Below are positions 1-6,782 of a stretch of 12,568 bases of DNA, in pieces (the stretch's first letter is position 1; every line of letters begins with the position of its first letter). The position numbers were made by a program, and so were the translations under genes. Source of the stretch: Verrucomicrobiota bacterium (GTDB taxonomy: Bacteria > Verrucomicrobiota > Kiritimatiellia > Kiritimatiellales > Pontiellaceae); NCBI GenBank assembly GCA_003532555.1, contig DOEU01000070.1:1-12568 (forward strand). Reading direction: 5' to 3'. Under the pieces are notes generated by a model. The model ran no database searches, had not been told where the DNA came from, and saw only the letters and a list, made by a program, of their open reading frames with translations.

Positions 1-1
1 T

Positions 2-472
2 GCCAAGAAAGCGGCTGCTAAAAAGAGCTCTGAGCCTCGCAGAACCGGAGGAACGCTCTCTGGAAAAATTGGTCGAAATAAGCATTTAACCAAGAAGCAA
101 TTGAAAGAGCAGCTAAATCGGTTGCTTGATCTGCGTGAACGAGTCACCGGAGAAATTCTTTCGATTAACCGAGATTCATTAAGTCAAAACGAGCGTGATC
201 CCTCTTTATCGGATCAAGGAACGGATACCTTTGATCGTGAGTTTGCATTGAATCAGTTGAGTAGTGAGCAGGATATTTTGTTTGAAATTGATGAAGCGAT
301 TCGTCGAATTGAGAACGGCACCTATGGGATATGTGAAATGACCAACGACCCGATCAATATCGAACGTTTGGAAGCATTGCCCTATGTTCGCCACTCGATC
401 AAGGCCCAGTCTGAATTAGAGAAGGGGCATCATCGCTATCGTCCATTCGGCAGCACCATGCACGGCATGTAA
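2..472 (+). CDS. DksA/TraR-family protein with degenerate zinc finger, 5'-partial
   Basis: The reading frame is open from base 2, so the gene starts outside the window; the TTG at 101 is internal. The visible N-terminal part is rich in Lys and Ala (AKKAAAKKSSEPRRTGG), like a histone H1-type tail. A helical section with the acidic stretch SLSDQGTDTFDREFALNQ follows, then the C-terminal finger region YGICEMTNDPINIERLEALP. DksA/TraR proteins bind RNA polymerase through the secondary channel and modulate initiation, often with ppGpp. Classical members have four finger cysteines (CxxC...CxxC). Here only one remains (codon 332-334); the others align with Thr, Ser and Ala, so zinc binding is unlikely. 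Similar cysteine-poor versions occur, from memory, in PVC bacteria. lspA starts 16 bp downstream, which suggests co-transcription. Family assignment is firm; the regulatory role is inferred. Confidence 0.85.
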   Translation, partial: AKKAAAKKSSEPRRTGGTLSGKIGRNKHLTKKQLKEQLNRLLDLRERVTGEILSINRDSLSQNERDPSLSDQGTDTFDREFALNQLSSEQDILFEIDEAIRRIENGTYGICEMTNDPINIERLEALPYVRHSIKAQSELEKGHHRYRPFGSTMHGM

Positions 473-488
473 TCAGCTTGGGGGTTCC

Positions 489-956
489 ATGCTCCCATGG
501 AGTTTAGCCATTTTAATTCTTTTAGTGGATCAGTGGACAAAAGCATGGATACGCCTCCATTTTTCATATAGTGAATCGAGAGCCGTCATAGATGGATTTT
601 TCAATTTGGTATATGTTCGCAATGATGGGGCGGCATGGAATTTATTGAGCGGGCAAAGTTGGTTGTTGATCACGATCTCGTTGACCGTTCTTCTTTTGCT
701 GGCTATTAAAGGACGTACGGAATTGATGTGTACACGGTTTACACAAATTATTTATGGGTTGCTTTTAGGGGGCATTGCCGGAAATTTAGCGGATCGAGTT
801 CGGTTTGGTTGGGTAACTGATTTCTTAGATTTTCAGTTTGGGAGCTATCACTATCCTTCTTTTAATATAGCAGATGCGGCAATTTGTGTGGGTGCGATTT
901 TGTATATTTGGAGCCAACGAGCAAAAATCAGCCCATCGGAGGCATCGGATGCATAA
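489..956 (+). CDS. lspA: Signal peptidase II (lipoprotein signal peptidase)
   Basis: An inner-membrane aspartyl protease that removes the signal peptide from diacylglyceryl-modified prolipoproteins. The protein has 155 residues, normal for the family, with about four hydrophobic segments (near 3-20, 57-74, 86-102 and 126-143). Family signatures are present: LVDQWTK at 12-18, VRNDGAAWNLL at 43-53, GNLADR at 98-103 and FNIADAAI at 125-132. The catalytic aspartates are expected to be D102 and D129. The ATG at 489 follows a G-rich stretch (GGGGG at 480-484). Its stop codon lies inside the start region of miaA, so the two are probably translationally coupled. The function is standard for this family and nothing looks broken. 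Confidence 0.96.
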   Translation: MLPWSLAILILLVDQWTKAWIRLHFSYSESRAVIDGFFNLVYVRNDGAAWNLLSGQSWLLITISLTVLLLLAIKGRTELMCTRFTQIIYGLLLGGIAGNLADRVRFGWVTDFLDFQFGSYHYPSFNIADAAICVGAILYIWSQRAKISPSEASDA

Positions 957-1848
957 GCCGACTGCCTTTTTCTTGGTGGGACCTACGGCTTCGGGAAAAA
1001 GTGCCGTAGCACATCTATTAGCCGCTAAGTGGGGTTGTTCGGTGGTTTCGGCGGATTCGATGAATGTGTATCAAGGAATGGATATTGGCACAGCAAAGCC
1101 CACACTAACGGAACGGAAACAGGTTGTGTACCATGGTTTGGATGTGGTGGGACCCACTGAGGCGTTCCATGTCGCTGCTTGGGTGCAGGCGATACAGCCG
1201 GCTTGGTCGGAAGCTTCTCCGCCCCTGGTTTGTGGGGGTACAGGTTTGTATGTAAAATGTTTAACCGAAGGGCTAAATTCCTTTGCTCCGGAAGATAGAG
1301 CGCAACGATCTGTCTGGGAAATGCAATCGCTTGAAACCTTGCAAGTAGAAGCAGAACAGCACGTTCCAGAAGGCTATGCGGCGCTTACAGCAGACGATCG
1401 CCAGAATCCACGGCGTTTAATTCGACTCTTGGAACGGGGTGGAAATGGGGTTCAATGGGAGGAAGGACTGCGGGTGAAGTTGGTTGGATTACAGATTGAG
1501 CGCAAGCGCTTGCATCAGCGGATTCAAGATCGAGTGGAGCAGATGTATGCCGCCGGATTATTGGATGAAGCCGCGTCATTAAATTCGTTGGATCTTTCTC
1601 TTACAGCTCGGCAGGCGATCGGTTATGCGGAAGCCATGGCCTGCCTTGCAGGTGATTATACGCAAGCTGAGGCGGTTGAACGTACCGTGATTCGAACACG
1701 GCAGTTAGCGAAGCGGCAGATGACTTGGTTCCGGAATCAAATGGATGTGGAGTGGATTGAGGTGGAAGCAGATACAACGGTGGCAAAGGTTGCCGATGCG
1801 GTTGAAGCGGCGTGGGCACGAATCGGTGCTGGTGAGGTGCAATGTTGA
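949..1848 (+). CDS. miaA: tRNA dimethylallyltransferase
   Basis: Transfers a dimethylallyl group to N6 of A37 in tRNAs that read UNN codons, the first step towards ms2i6A; it is cytoplasmic. The 299-residue protein has the P-loop GPTASGKS (11-18), the SADS segment with D36 that aligns with the catalytic Asp, DIGTAKP (45-51), CGGTGLYVK (95-103), RRLIRLLE (155-162) and the late motif ARQAIGYAEA (220-229). The C-terminal RTRQLAKRQMTWFRNQ (249-264) is typical. The frame stays open back to an ATG at 874, but the ATG at 949 is preferred: it has a strong GGAGG at 938-942 with 6-nt spacing, and the protein then begins directly before the P-loop strand. It overlaps the end of lspA by 8 bp and hflX by 7 bp. 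Confidence 0.95.
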   Translation: MHKPTAFFLVGPTASGKSAVAHLLAAKWGCSVVSADSMNVYQGMDIGTAKPTLTERKQVVYHGLDVVGPTEAFHVAAWVQAIQPAWSEASPPLVCGGTGLYVKCLTEGLNSFAPEDRAQRSVWEMQSLETLQVEAEQHVPEGYAALTADDRQNPRRLIRLLERGGNGVQWEEGLRVKLVGLQIERKRLHQRIQDRVEQMYAAGLLDEAASLNSLDLSLTARQAIGYAEAMACLAGDYTQAEAVERTVIRTRQLAKRQMTWFRNQMDVEWIEVEADTTVAKVADAVEAAWARIGAGEVQC

Positions 1849-3110
1849 TAGAAAATAAAGGCCAGACTGAAGAACGGGTGTTGTTGATTGGGGTCTTATT
1901 ACCTGGAGATGAAGAGTGGCGGGTGCGCGATACACTCGATGAGTTAGCACAACTGGCAGAGAGTGCGGGCGCCGTTGTAATGGAGCGGATTCTTATTCGA
2001 CAGGCTAAATTGAAAGCAGGGCATTTCATTGGCACCGGAAAAGCCGAAGAGATTGCTGAAGAAGCTGAAGAGAAGAAGGCTACGATGGTCGTGTTTGATG
2101 ATGATTTATCACCGGTTCAAGGGCGTAACTTGGAGTCTGTTCTGAAGATACGCGTATTGGATCGAACCCAGTTAATTCTCGATATTTTTGCGATGCGCGC
2201 TCAGACGCGAGAAGGGTGCTTGCAAGTGGAATTAGCACAGCATCAATATTTACTTCCTCGTTTGCGTAATATGTGGACGCACTTGGAGCGTCAAAAGGGA
2301 GGTATCGGTCTCCGGGGTCCTGGTGAAACCCAGTTGGAGATGGACCGGCGCCGTATTCAAGATTTGATTCGGACCTTGAAACGGGATTTGGAACTGGTGC
2401 GAGCTCGCCGGGCAGAACAGCGAAGAGGGCGGCGTCGACACGGTTGGGCATTGGTCTCTTTAGTTGGCTACACCAATGCAGGAAAATCGACGTTATTGAA
2501 TCAGCTATCGGGTGCTTCGATCTATACGCAGGATCAACTCTTTGCCACGCTTGATCCCACCACAAGGCAAGTCGAGCTACCTCAGTTAGAACCGATACTG
2601 ATGACTGATACGGTTGGATTTATTCAGAAATTACCGACTCATCTGGTGGATTCGTTTAAGGCGACGCTGGAGGAAGTGGTTGAAGCGGACTTGCTTTTGC
2701 ATGTGGTGGATGCGAGTCATCCTCAGGTGGATATGCAATTAGATGCAGTACATCACGTGTTGGAGGAGATCGGCGGGGTGAAAAAGCCGATGATTTATGT
2801 GTTCAATAAAATCGATGATCAGAGCGGGGCCCGAGCTGTGCGGCGGTTACTCCGTCGGTTTCAGAATACGGCAGCTGTTTCTGCAAAAACAGGTGAAGGT
2901 ATGGAGACGTTGTTCGATGGGATTGCCGAATGTTTAAAAGATCGAACCGAAGAACTGCAGCTTTCTGTGCCACTCAATGAAGGGCGTTTGTTGGCGCTTT
3001 TGCGAGAACGAGGCGTGATTCTTGAATCGAATTATGACGGAGGAATCGCTGAATTAAGGGTGCGGGTCTCACATCAGTTAGCGGCTCAGTTTTCCCAATA
3101 TGTCGCCTAA
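1842..3110 (+). CDS. hflX: GTPase HflX
   Basis: A translational GTPase that binds the 50S subunit, splits stalled 70S ribosomes under stress and can promote subunit anti-association. The 422 residues contain the N-terminal HflX domain (about 12-190), the glycine-rich LRGPGETQLE (157-166), a basic linker (RRAEQRRGRRRH, 189-200) and the G domain: G1 GYTNAGKS (209-216), G2 LDPTTR (237-242), G3 DTVGF (256-260), G4 NKID (322-325) and G5 SAKTG (347-351). Every GTP-binding motif is intact. The ATG overlaps the miaA stop (ATGTTGA), and GGTGAGG at 1831-1837 is a plausible ribosome-binding site. miaA and hflX are also adjacent in many other bacteria. It ends 9 bp from the convergent SHD1 gene, with no obvious terminator between them. 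Confidence 0.96.
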   Translation: MLIENKGQTEERVLLIGVLLPGDEEWRVRDTLDELAQLAESAGAVVMERILIRQAKLKAGHFIGTGKAEEIAEEAEEKKATMVVFDDDLSPVQGRNLESVLKIRVLDRTQLILDIFAMRAQTREGCLQVELAQHQYLLPRLRNMWTHLERQKGGIGLRGPGETQLEMDRRRIQDLIRTLKRDLELVRARRAEQRRGRRRHGWALVSLVGYTNAGKSTLLNQLSGASIYTQDQLFATLDPTTRQVELPQLEPILMTDTVGFIQKLPTHLVDSFKATLEEVVEADLLLHVVDASHPQVDMQLDAVHHVLEEIGGVKKPMIYVFNKIDDQSGARAVRRLLRRFQNTAAVSAKTGEGMETLFDGIAECLKDRTEELQLSVPLNEGRLLALLRERGVILESNYDGGIAELRVRVSHQLAAQFSQYVA

Positions 3111-3119
3111 GCCTCGCGT

Positions 3120-3965
3120 TCAGTTTTCGGGACGCGGTCGGGGTTCAATTGTCTCTTCTTGATCCCACGAGACGTCCTGTTCGAGTTGAGCGGGTTCAAT
3201 GAAGTCTCGAACGATTACGGTGCCATTGGGATCGCGGTGAGAACATCGCACCCAGATGCCCATCGGCTCACTATCGAGATTGATATACTGTTGAAAACGG
3301 CGAAGGGTTTTCCGTTCTAGCAGCGTAATCATCGGGGAGTCGTCCTCCCACGTTTCACCCGCTTCGAGTGAGAGGGTTTTAAATCGACCCTCTTTAATTT
3401 TCAGTTGGTTTTGAGGGCGATGTGGTACGAGCAGGTTCGTTCGTTCGGTTTGCCTTTCTTCGGGCACCTCCATTTCAACCGCCGCTTCCTGTTGATAGAA
3501 GATTTTATATTCAATTTTCACTTTTTCAATTGGCACGGACGCTTTGTTATGAAGCGTAAGTTGATAGTTAACTGGGGTTTTTTTATCATTCGCGATCTCC
3601 ACGTTGCCAAAACCAGCTCCGGGGAGCCCTCTTCGTTCTTCTCCGAAATCAACGGAATGGGTCTGTTTTCTGTAAGGACCTTCAACCTCTTTGATCTGCA
3701 TACGGAAGTGAGAAGAACCGAATTGTTGAGCGGCATACCACTGCTGGATATAGGTTTGATCGGCCGGTTCAAAGAGCGTGCTTTTCACCCGCAGGAGGGT
3801 ACCATCAGCTCTTTTGATCTCAACTTGTTCTTGATCGGGTTGATAGCGGATGATTGTAGCCTCTAAGGTTCGCCCATCGGTCGCGGTAAAGGTATGTGCT
3901 ATGCCACTGGATAGGAGTGGAAGAAGGTTTAAAAAACCCATTAGAATTAGTTTCGTTGATTTAAT
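3120..3965 (-). CDS. Secreted SHD1-domain protein of unknown function
   Basis: A hypothetical exported protein of 281 residues if it starts at the ATT at 3965, or 273 from the ATG at 3941. The ATT start is preferred: it follows AGGTGA at a suitable distance and adds MKSTKLIL, which gives the signal peptide two lysines and a longer hydrophobic core running into MGFLNLLPLLSSGIA. The ATG has no Shine-Dalgarno sequence and would leave no positive n-region. After the likely cleavage (about GIA/H), HTFTATDGRTLEATIIRY up to the ADQTYIQQW segment resembles the SHD1 (SLA1 homology 1) domain, which is common in secreted proteins of PVC bacteria. The remaining roughly 200 residues look beta-rich and polar, with a Pro/Arg/Glu-rich tail; I do not recognise this part. 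A strong promoter lies upstream at 4011-4039. Exported location is likely; the function is unknown. Confidence 0.8.
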   Translation of the reverse strand: MKSTKLILMGFLNLLPLLSSGIAHTFTATDGRTLEATIIRYQPDQEQVEIKRADGTLLRVKSTLFEPADQTYIQQWYAAQQFGSSHFRMQIKEVEGPYRKQTHSVDFGEERRGLPGAGFGNVEIANDKKTPVNYQLTLHNKASVPIEKVKIEYKIFYQQEAAVEMEVPEERQTERTNLLVPHRPQNQLKIKEGRFKTLSLEAGETWEDDSPMITLLERKTLRRFQQYINLDSEPMGIWVRCSHRDPNGTVIVRDFIEPAQLEQDVSWDQEETIEPRPRPEN

Positions 3966-3968
3966 AGC

Positions 3969-3974
3969 TCACCT
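3969..3974 (-). promoter_or_regulatory. Ribosome-binding site deciding an ATT start
   Basis: Read on the - strand this is AGGTGA, followed by GCT and then ATT (3965-3963). It matches the 3' half of the full AGGAGGTGA sequence, for which a short gap to the start codon is normal. No comparable site precedes the ATG at 3941. Using the ATT start is an inference from the ribosome-binding site and the signal-peptide shape. Confidence 0.5.
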
Positions 3975-3976
3975 GT

Positions 3977-4005
3977 TTGATTCAAACATATATCGTATAT
4001 ATAAC
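3977..4005 (+). promoter_or_regulatory. Candidate distal promoter for rpsO
   Basis: TTGATT (3977-3982), 17 bp, then TATAAC (4000-4005): 4 and 5 matches of 6 to the sigma-70 consensus. It would start near 4012 and give rpsO a leader of about 190 nt. The region is AT-rich (TATATCGTATATATAAC), so chance matches are more likely here than elsewhere. Confidence 0.4.
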
Positions 4006-4010
4006 GAAAG

Positions 4011-4039
4011 ATTATGGGTTGGATCTGTTGATTTGTCAA
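4011..4039 (-). promoter_or_regulatory. Sigma-70-type promoter for the SHD1 gene
   Basis: On the - strand, TTGACA (4039-4034) is followed after exactly 17 bp by CATAAT (4016-4011): a perfect -35 and a 5-of-6 match at -10. Transcription should start near 4004, giving a leader of about 40 nt before the proposed ATT start. It faces the candidate + strand promoter at 3977-4005. Confidence 0.7.
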
Positions 4040-4124
4040 TCATGGGAGAAAGAGTGAGCTTGTCTTGCATGAAAAAGCTGGGTTTGGGAGAATTCGAAGG
4101 TGCTTTTTATTCAAGAATGTGTGC

Positions 4125-4153
4125 TTTACAAGGGAAGGTGTGGTTCGTACACT
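4125..4153 (+). promoter_or_regulatory. Candidate proximal promoter for rpsO
   Basis: TTTACA (4125-4130), 17 bp, then TACACT (4148-4153): 5 and 4 matches of 6 to consensus. The predicted start near 4160 gives a short A-rich leader of about 40 nt ending in AAGGAG, a typical layout for a ribosomal-protein gene. This looks the more likely main rpsO promoter of the two candidates. Confidence 0.5.
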
Positions 4154-4200
4154 CCCGCCCTTAAGTTAACAAAAAAGAATAAAAAACAAGGAGTCCCATC

Positions 4201-4464
4201 GTGGATGCAACAAATAAAGCGGAAACAGTAAATACCTATAAGCGGAACGAAAAGGATACCGGATCACCGGAAGTCCAAGTGGCCTTGTTGACCCACCGAA
4301 TCAAGGAATTAACCGATCATTTGAGCTCATTCACCAAAGATCATAGCGCTCGTCGTGGCTTGATCATGATGGTAAACAAGCGTCGTAAATTGCTGACGTA
4401 TTTGCAGCAACAAGATGATACGCGTTACAAAGAGCTTATAGCGAAGCTGGGTCTGCGCCGTTAG
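4201..4464 (+). CDS. rpsO: 30S ribosomal protein S15
   Basis: A primary 16S rRNA-binding protein that joins the central domain at the three-way junction and helps nucleate assembly of the 30S platform. The 87 residues match the usual 87-89. The family core is clear: [19 protein letters not shown] (16-34), [20 protein letters not shown] (45-64) and the C-terminus IAKLGLRR (80-87). The start is GTG, with AAGGAG at 4188-4193 and 7-nt spacing; it gives the conserved N-terminal length. pnp follows 132 bp downstream, a pairing conserved across many bacteria. In E. coli S15 represses its own mRNA through a leader structure; I see no leader here that I can match to a known S15-binding fold. Confidence 0.98.
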   Translation: MDATNKAETVNTYKRNEKDTGSPEVQVALLTHRIKELTDHLSSFTKDHSARRGLIMMVNKRRKLLTYLQQQDDTRYKELIAKLGLRR

Positions 4465-4480
4465 CGCAACCATTTTTTTA
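4454..4480 (+). terminator. Weak intrinsic terminator at the end of rpsO
   Basis: TGCGC (4454-4458), loop CGTTA, GCGCA (4464-4468), then ACCA and a run of seven T (4473-4479). The stem is short but GC-rich, and the T-run starts 4 nt after it. The rpsO stop codon TAG (4462-4464) lies in the loop and at the foot of the 3' arm. It probably lets some transcription continue into pnp, as the rpsO terminator does in E. coli. Confidence 0.5.
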
Positions 4481-4484
4481 CATG

Positions 4485-4514
4485 TTGAACCCAAGTTGGT
4501 TCGGCATCTATATC
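4485..4514 (+). promoter_or_regulatory. Possible internal promoter for pnp
   Basis: TTGAAC (4485-4490), 18 bp, then TATATC (4509-4514): 4 of 6 matches in each box. The match is weak, but it sits where a second pnp promoter is expected by analogy with E. coli. It overlaps the first small hairpin of the pnp leader. Confidence 0.25.
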
Positions 4515-4585
4515 TATCCGGCGCGAAAAGATGTGCTGGTCAAACGATAACCAGAAAGGTGCGCCCTTCCGAATATTTAGGGCGT
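4487..4585 (+). promoter_or_regulatory. pnp leader with three small hairpins
   Basis: Three consecutive inverted repeats are visible: GAACC/GGTTC (4487-4491 and 4498-4502, loop 6), CTGGT/ACCAG (4536-4540 and 4550-4554, loop 9) and GCGCCC/GGGCGT (4561-4566 and 4580-4585, last pair G-U, loop 13). The last ends 11 nt before the pnp ATG. In E. coli the pnp leader forms a stem that RNase III cuts and PNPase then uses to repress its own synthesis. Whether these hairpins do something similar is inference. Confidence 0.35.
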
Positions 4586-4596
4586 AAATAAATAAG

Positions 4597-6687
4597 ATGA
4601 AGGGTACAACCAAAGTAGAATTCGAAGTCGGCGGTATGTCGATGTGTTTCGAAACAGGCGTATTAGCGAAGCAAGCTGATGCCGCCGTGAGTTGCGGGTT
4701 GGAAGACAATATAGTCTTTTCAGCCGTTACCTCAGCAAATGAGGTGCGAGAAGGGTGCGATTTTTTCCCATTGCAGGTGGAATATCGCGAAAAGTTTTAT
4801 GCGGCCGGACGTTTTCCGGGAGGTTACATTAAGCGGGAAGCTCGCCCATCTGAGAAAGAAATTCTCACGATGCGCGTAACAGACCGTCCAATTCGCACAC
4901 TCTTCCCATCGAATTTTCACCGCGAAGTACAGATCAATAACATGTTGATGAGCTGCGATGGCCTACGTGATACAGATATTTTGAGCGTTAATGCATCCTC
5001 CGCGGCTCTGACCTTGAGTGAATTACCGTTCAATGGTCCTATCGGTGCTGTGCGTATTGCTCGTAATGATGGCGAGTGGATTATCAATCCCACGCACGAT
5101 CAGTTGGCGGCGAGTGATCTCGACCTCACCTACTGTGGTGCGCGCGAAAAGGTCATGATGATCGAAGGAACAGCCGATGAAATACCGGAACAAGAGTTCA
5201 TCGAAGCGATGCAAATGGCGCATGTGGAAGTAGAGAAGATCATTGCAGCGCAGTTGAAACTGCGGGCGGATGTTGGATTACCTGAAAAGGTCTATACTCC
5301 CGAAGCTTCAGATAGCACGCTATTGGACAAAGCGCGTGAGTTAGCCGGCGCTAATTTCATCGAATTGATGAAGATCGCTGGTAAACAAGAACGTCAAGAT
5401 GCCGTATCGGCGTTGAAAACCTCCCTCAAGGAGCAGATGCTAGAAGTATTTGGGGATATGAGCGATGAAGCATATTTTCATGCCTTCCATGATTTGGAAG
5501 TAGAGACGGTTCGTCGTAACGTGATTGAGAATAACACCCGTATTGGCGGTCGTGGTTTTCTCGAACTTCGTGAACTGGATGCGCAAGTAGGGGTGTTGCC
5601 CCGGACGCACGGATCTGCAATCTTTGGCCGGGGTGAAACGCAGACACTTTGTACCGTTACTCTCGGTACGAAGAAGGAGACCCAGAGTCTCGATGCGGTT
5701 GCCGGTGGCGTAAGCGAAAAAGAGTTTCTATTGCACTACAACTTCCCTCCTTATTCAGTGGGTGAAGTCGGTCGTTTAGGGATGACAAGTCGACGTGAGA
5801 TCGGACATGGTAATTTGGCGGAGCGTTCGATTGTTCCCGTCTTACCGGAAGATTTTCCATATGCCGTACGAGTGGTATCTGAAGTGATGGGCTCAAATGG
5901 CTCCTCATCAATGGCCTCAGCTTGTGGAGGCACCTTGGCATTAATGGATGCAGGAGTTCCTTTGAAAGCACCTGTGGCGGGCATTTCTGTGGGTCTATTC
6001 ACCGATGGGCAAGGCGCTTCAGTTCAAGTGATCGATATTCTCGGTGTGGAAGATCACTGCGGAGATATGGACTTTAAAGTGGTAGGTTCTCGCAAGGGAA
6101 TCACCGGATTCCAAGTTGATCTGAAAGTACATGGATTAGACTGGGATCAAGTCAAAGAAGCATTTGAAATCGCCCGTCAGGGACGCAGCGACATCCTCGA
6201 CTATATGGATACAGTCATTGATGCACCTCGTGAAGAATTGTCGCCAACAGCTCCTCGTATCACGAAAGTGAAGATCGACCCCGAGAAGATCGGTGCGTTG
6301 ATTGGTCCCGGTGGTAAACACATCCGTGGCATCACCGAAAGTTCAGGTGCGCAGGTTGATATTGATGAAGATGGTACGGTTAGTATTTATGCAACCGATG
6401 CTGAATCGATGGAGAGTGCGGTATCGCAAGTGAATGCGCTGACAGCAGAAATTGAAGTAGGAGCCACGTACGAAGGTAAAGTAGTTACCGTGAAAGACTT
6501 CGGTGCGTTTGTAGAATGTATGCCCGGTAAAGAAGGTTTGGTACACATTTCTGAGCTTGCTAATGAGCGAGTTGAGAGTGTAGATGCGATCTGCAAGCCT
6601 GGCGATTCGATGAAAGTAAAGTGTATCGATATTGATAATCAGGGACGTGTTCGTTTAAGTAGAAAAGCAGCTCTTAACGACGCCTAA
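4597..6687 (+). CDS. pnp: Polyribonucleotide nucleotidyltransferase (PNPase)
   Basis: A phosphorolytic 3'-5' exoribonuclease that degrades mRNA to nucleoside diphosphates, also adds 3' tails, and often works with RNase E or Y and an RNA helicase. The 696 residues are close to the usual 700. The order is RNase PH core 1 (about 8-140), an all-helical linker (about 235-300), RNase PH core 2 (about 315-545), KH domain with the GPGG loop (570-573) and S1 domain (about 620-690). Core 2 has [16 protein letters not shown] (336-351), [14 protein letters not shown] (432-445) and GDMDFK (489-494), whose acidic residues belong to the active site. An in-frame TAA at 4585-4587 limits upstream starts, and the ATG at 4597 gives the full first strand. 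No good Shine-Dalgarno precedes it (AAATAAATAAG), which fits tight translational control. Confidence 0.97.
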   Translation: MKGTTKVEFEVGGMSMCFETGVLAKQADAAVSCGLEDNIVFSAVTSANEVREGCDFFPLQVEYREKFYAAGRFPGGYIKREARPSEKEILTMRVTDRPIRTLFPSNFHREVQINNMLMSCDGLRDTDILSVNASSAALTLSELPFNGPIGAVRIARNDGEWIINPTHDQLAASDLDLTYCGAREKVMMIEGTADEIPEQEFIEAMQMAHVEVEKIIAAQLKLRADVGLPEKVYTPEASDSTLLDKARELAGANFIELMKIAGKQERQDAVSALKTSLKEQMLEVFGDMSDEAYFHAFHDLEVETVRRNVIENNTRIGGRGFLELRELDAQVGVLPRTHGSAIFGRGETQTLCTVTLGTKKETQSLDAVAGGVSEKEFLLHYNFPPYSVGEVGRLGMTSRREIGHGNLAERSIVPVLPEDFPYAVRVVSEVMGSNGSSSMASACGGTLALMDAGVPLKAPVAGISVGLFTDGQGASVQVIDILGVEDHCGDMDFKVVGSRKGITGFQVDLKVHGLDWDQVKEAFEIARQGRSDILDYMDTVIDAPREELSPTAPRITKVKIDPEKIGALIGPGGKHIRGITESSGAQVDIDEDGTVSIYATDAESMESAVSQVNALTAEIEVGATYEGKVVTVKDFGAFVECMPGKEGLVHISELANERVESVDAICKPGDSMKVKCIDIDNQGRVRLSRKAALNDA

Positions 6688-6708
6688 CGGCATTGATTAG
6701 CATCTATG

Positions 6709-6735
6709 AGAAGCGCCGATAAGGCGCTTTTTTTG
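6709..6735 (+). terminator. Intrinsic terminator after pnp
   Basis: AAGCGCC (6711-6717), loop GATAA, GGCGCTT (6723-6729), running into seven T (6728-6734). The 7-bp perfect stem with a U-run directly after it is a textbook rho-independent terminator, about 24 bp past the pnp stop. It separates the rpsO-pnp unit from the beta-helix gene. Confidence 0.93.
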
Positions 6736-6782
6736 TTTCATAAACATTAATTTAATGGTCTTTCTATCGGCGGAGGTATTCA

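Noticed and set aside
874..948. A 25-codon N-terminal extension of miaA
   Set aside because: It lies inside lspA in another frame, while the ATG at 949 has a strong ribosome-binding site and gives the standard N-terminus.
2080..2565. A 161-codon - strand frame inside hflX
   Set aside because: It overlaps the most conserved part of hflX on the opposite strand and has no family resemblance.
3114..3135. CGCGT/ACGCG inverted repeat between hflX and the SHD1 gene as a shared terminator
   Set aside because: The loop is 12 nt, the stem only 5 bp, and neither strand has a T-run after it.
3405..3866. A 153-codon + strand open frame opposite the SHD1 gene
   Set aside because: It lies wholly antisense to a gene with a recognisable domain, signal peptide and promoter, and its translation resembles no family.
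4131..4160. GGTGTG...TACACTCC imperfect hairpin as an S15-binding leader
   Set aside because: The pairing has a mismatch and the sequence coincides with the proposed proximal promoter, so it may not even be transcribed.
3850..4164. A 104-codon + strand frame running through the rpsO upstream region
   Set aside because: It begins antisense inside the SHD1 gene, crosses the promoter boxes and has no recognisable protein features; better explained as chance in the control region.
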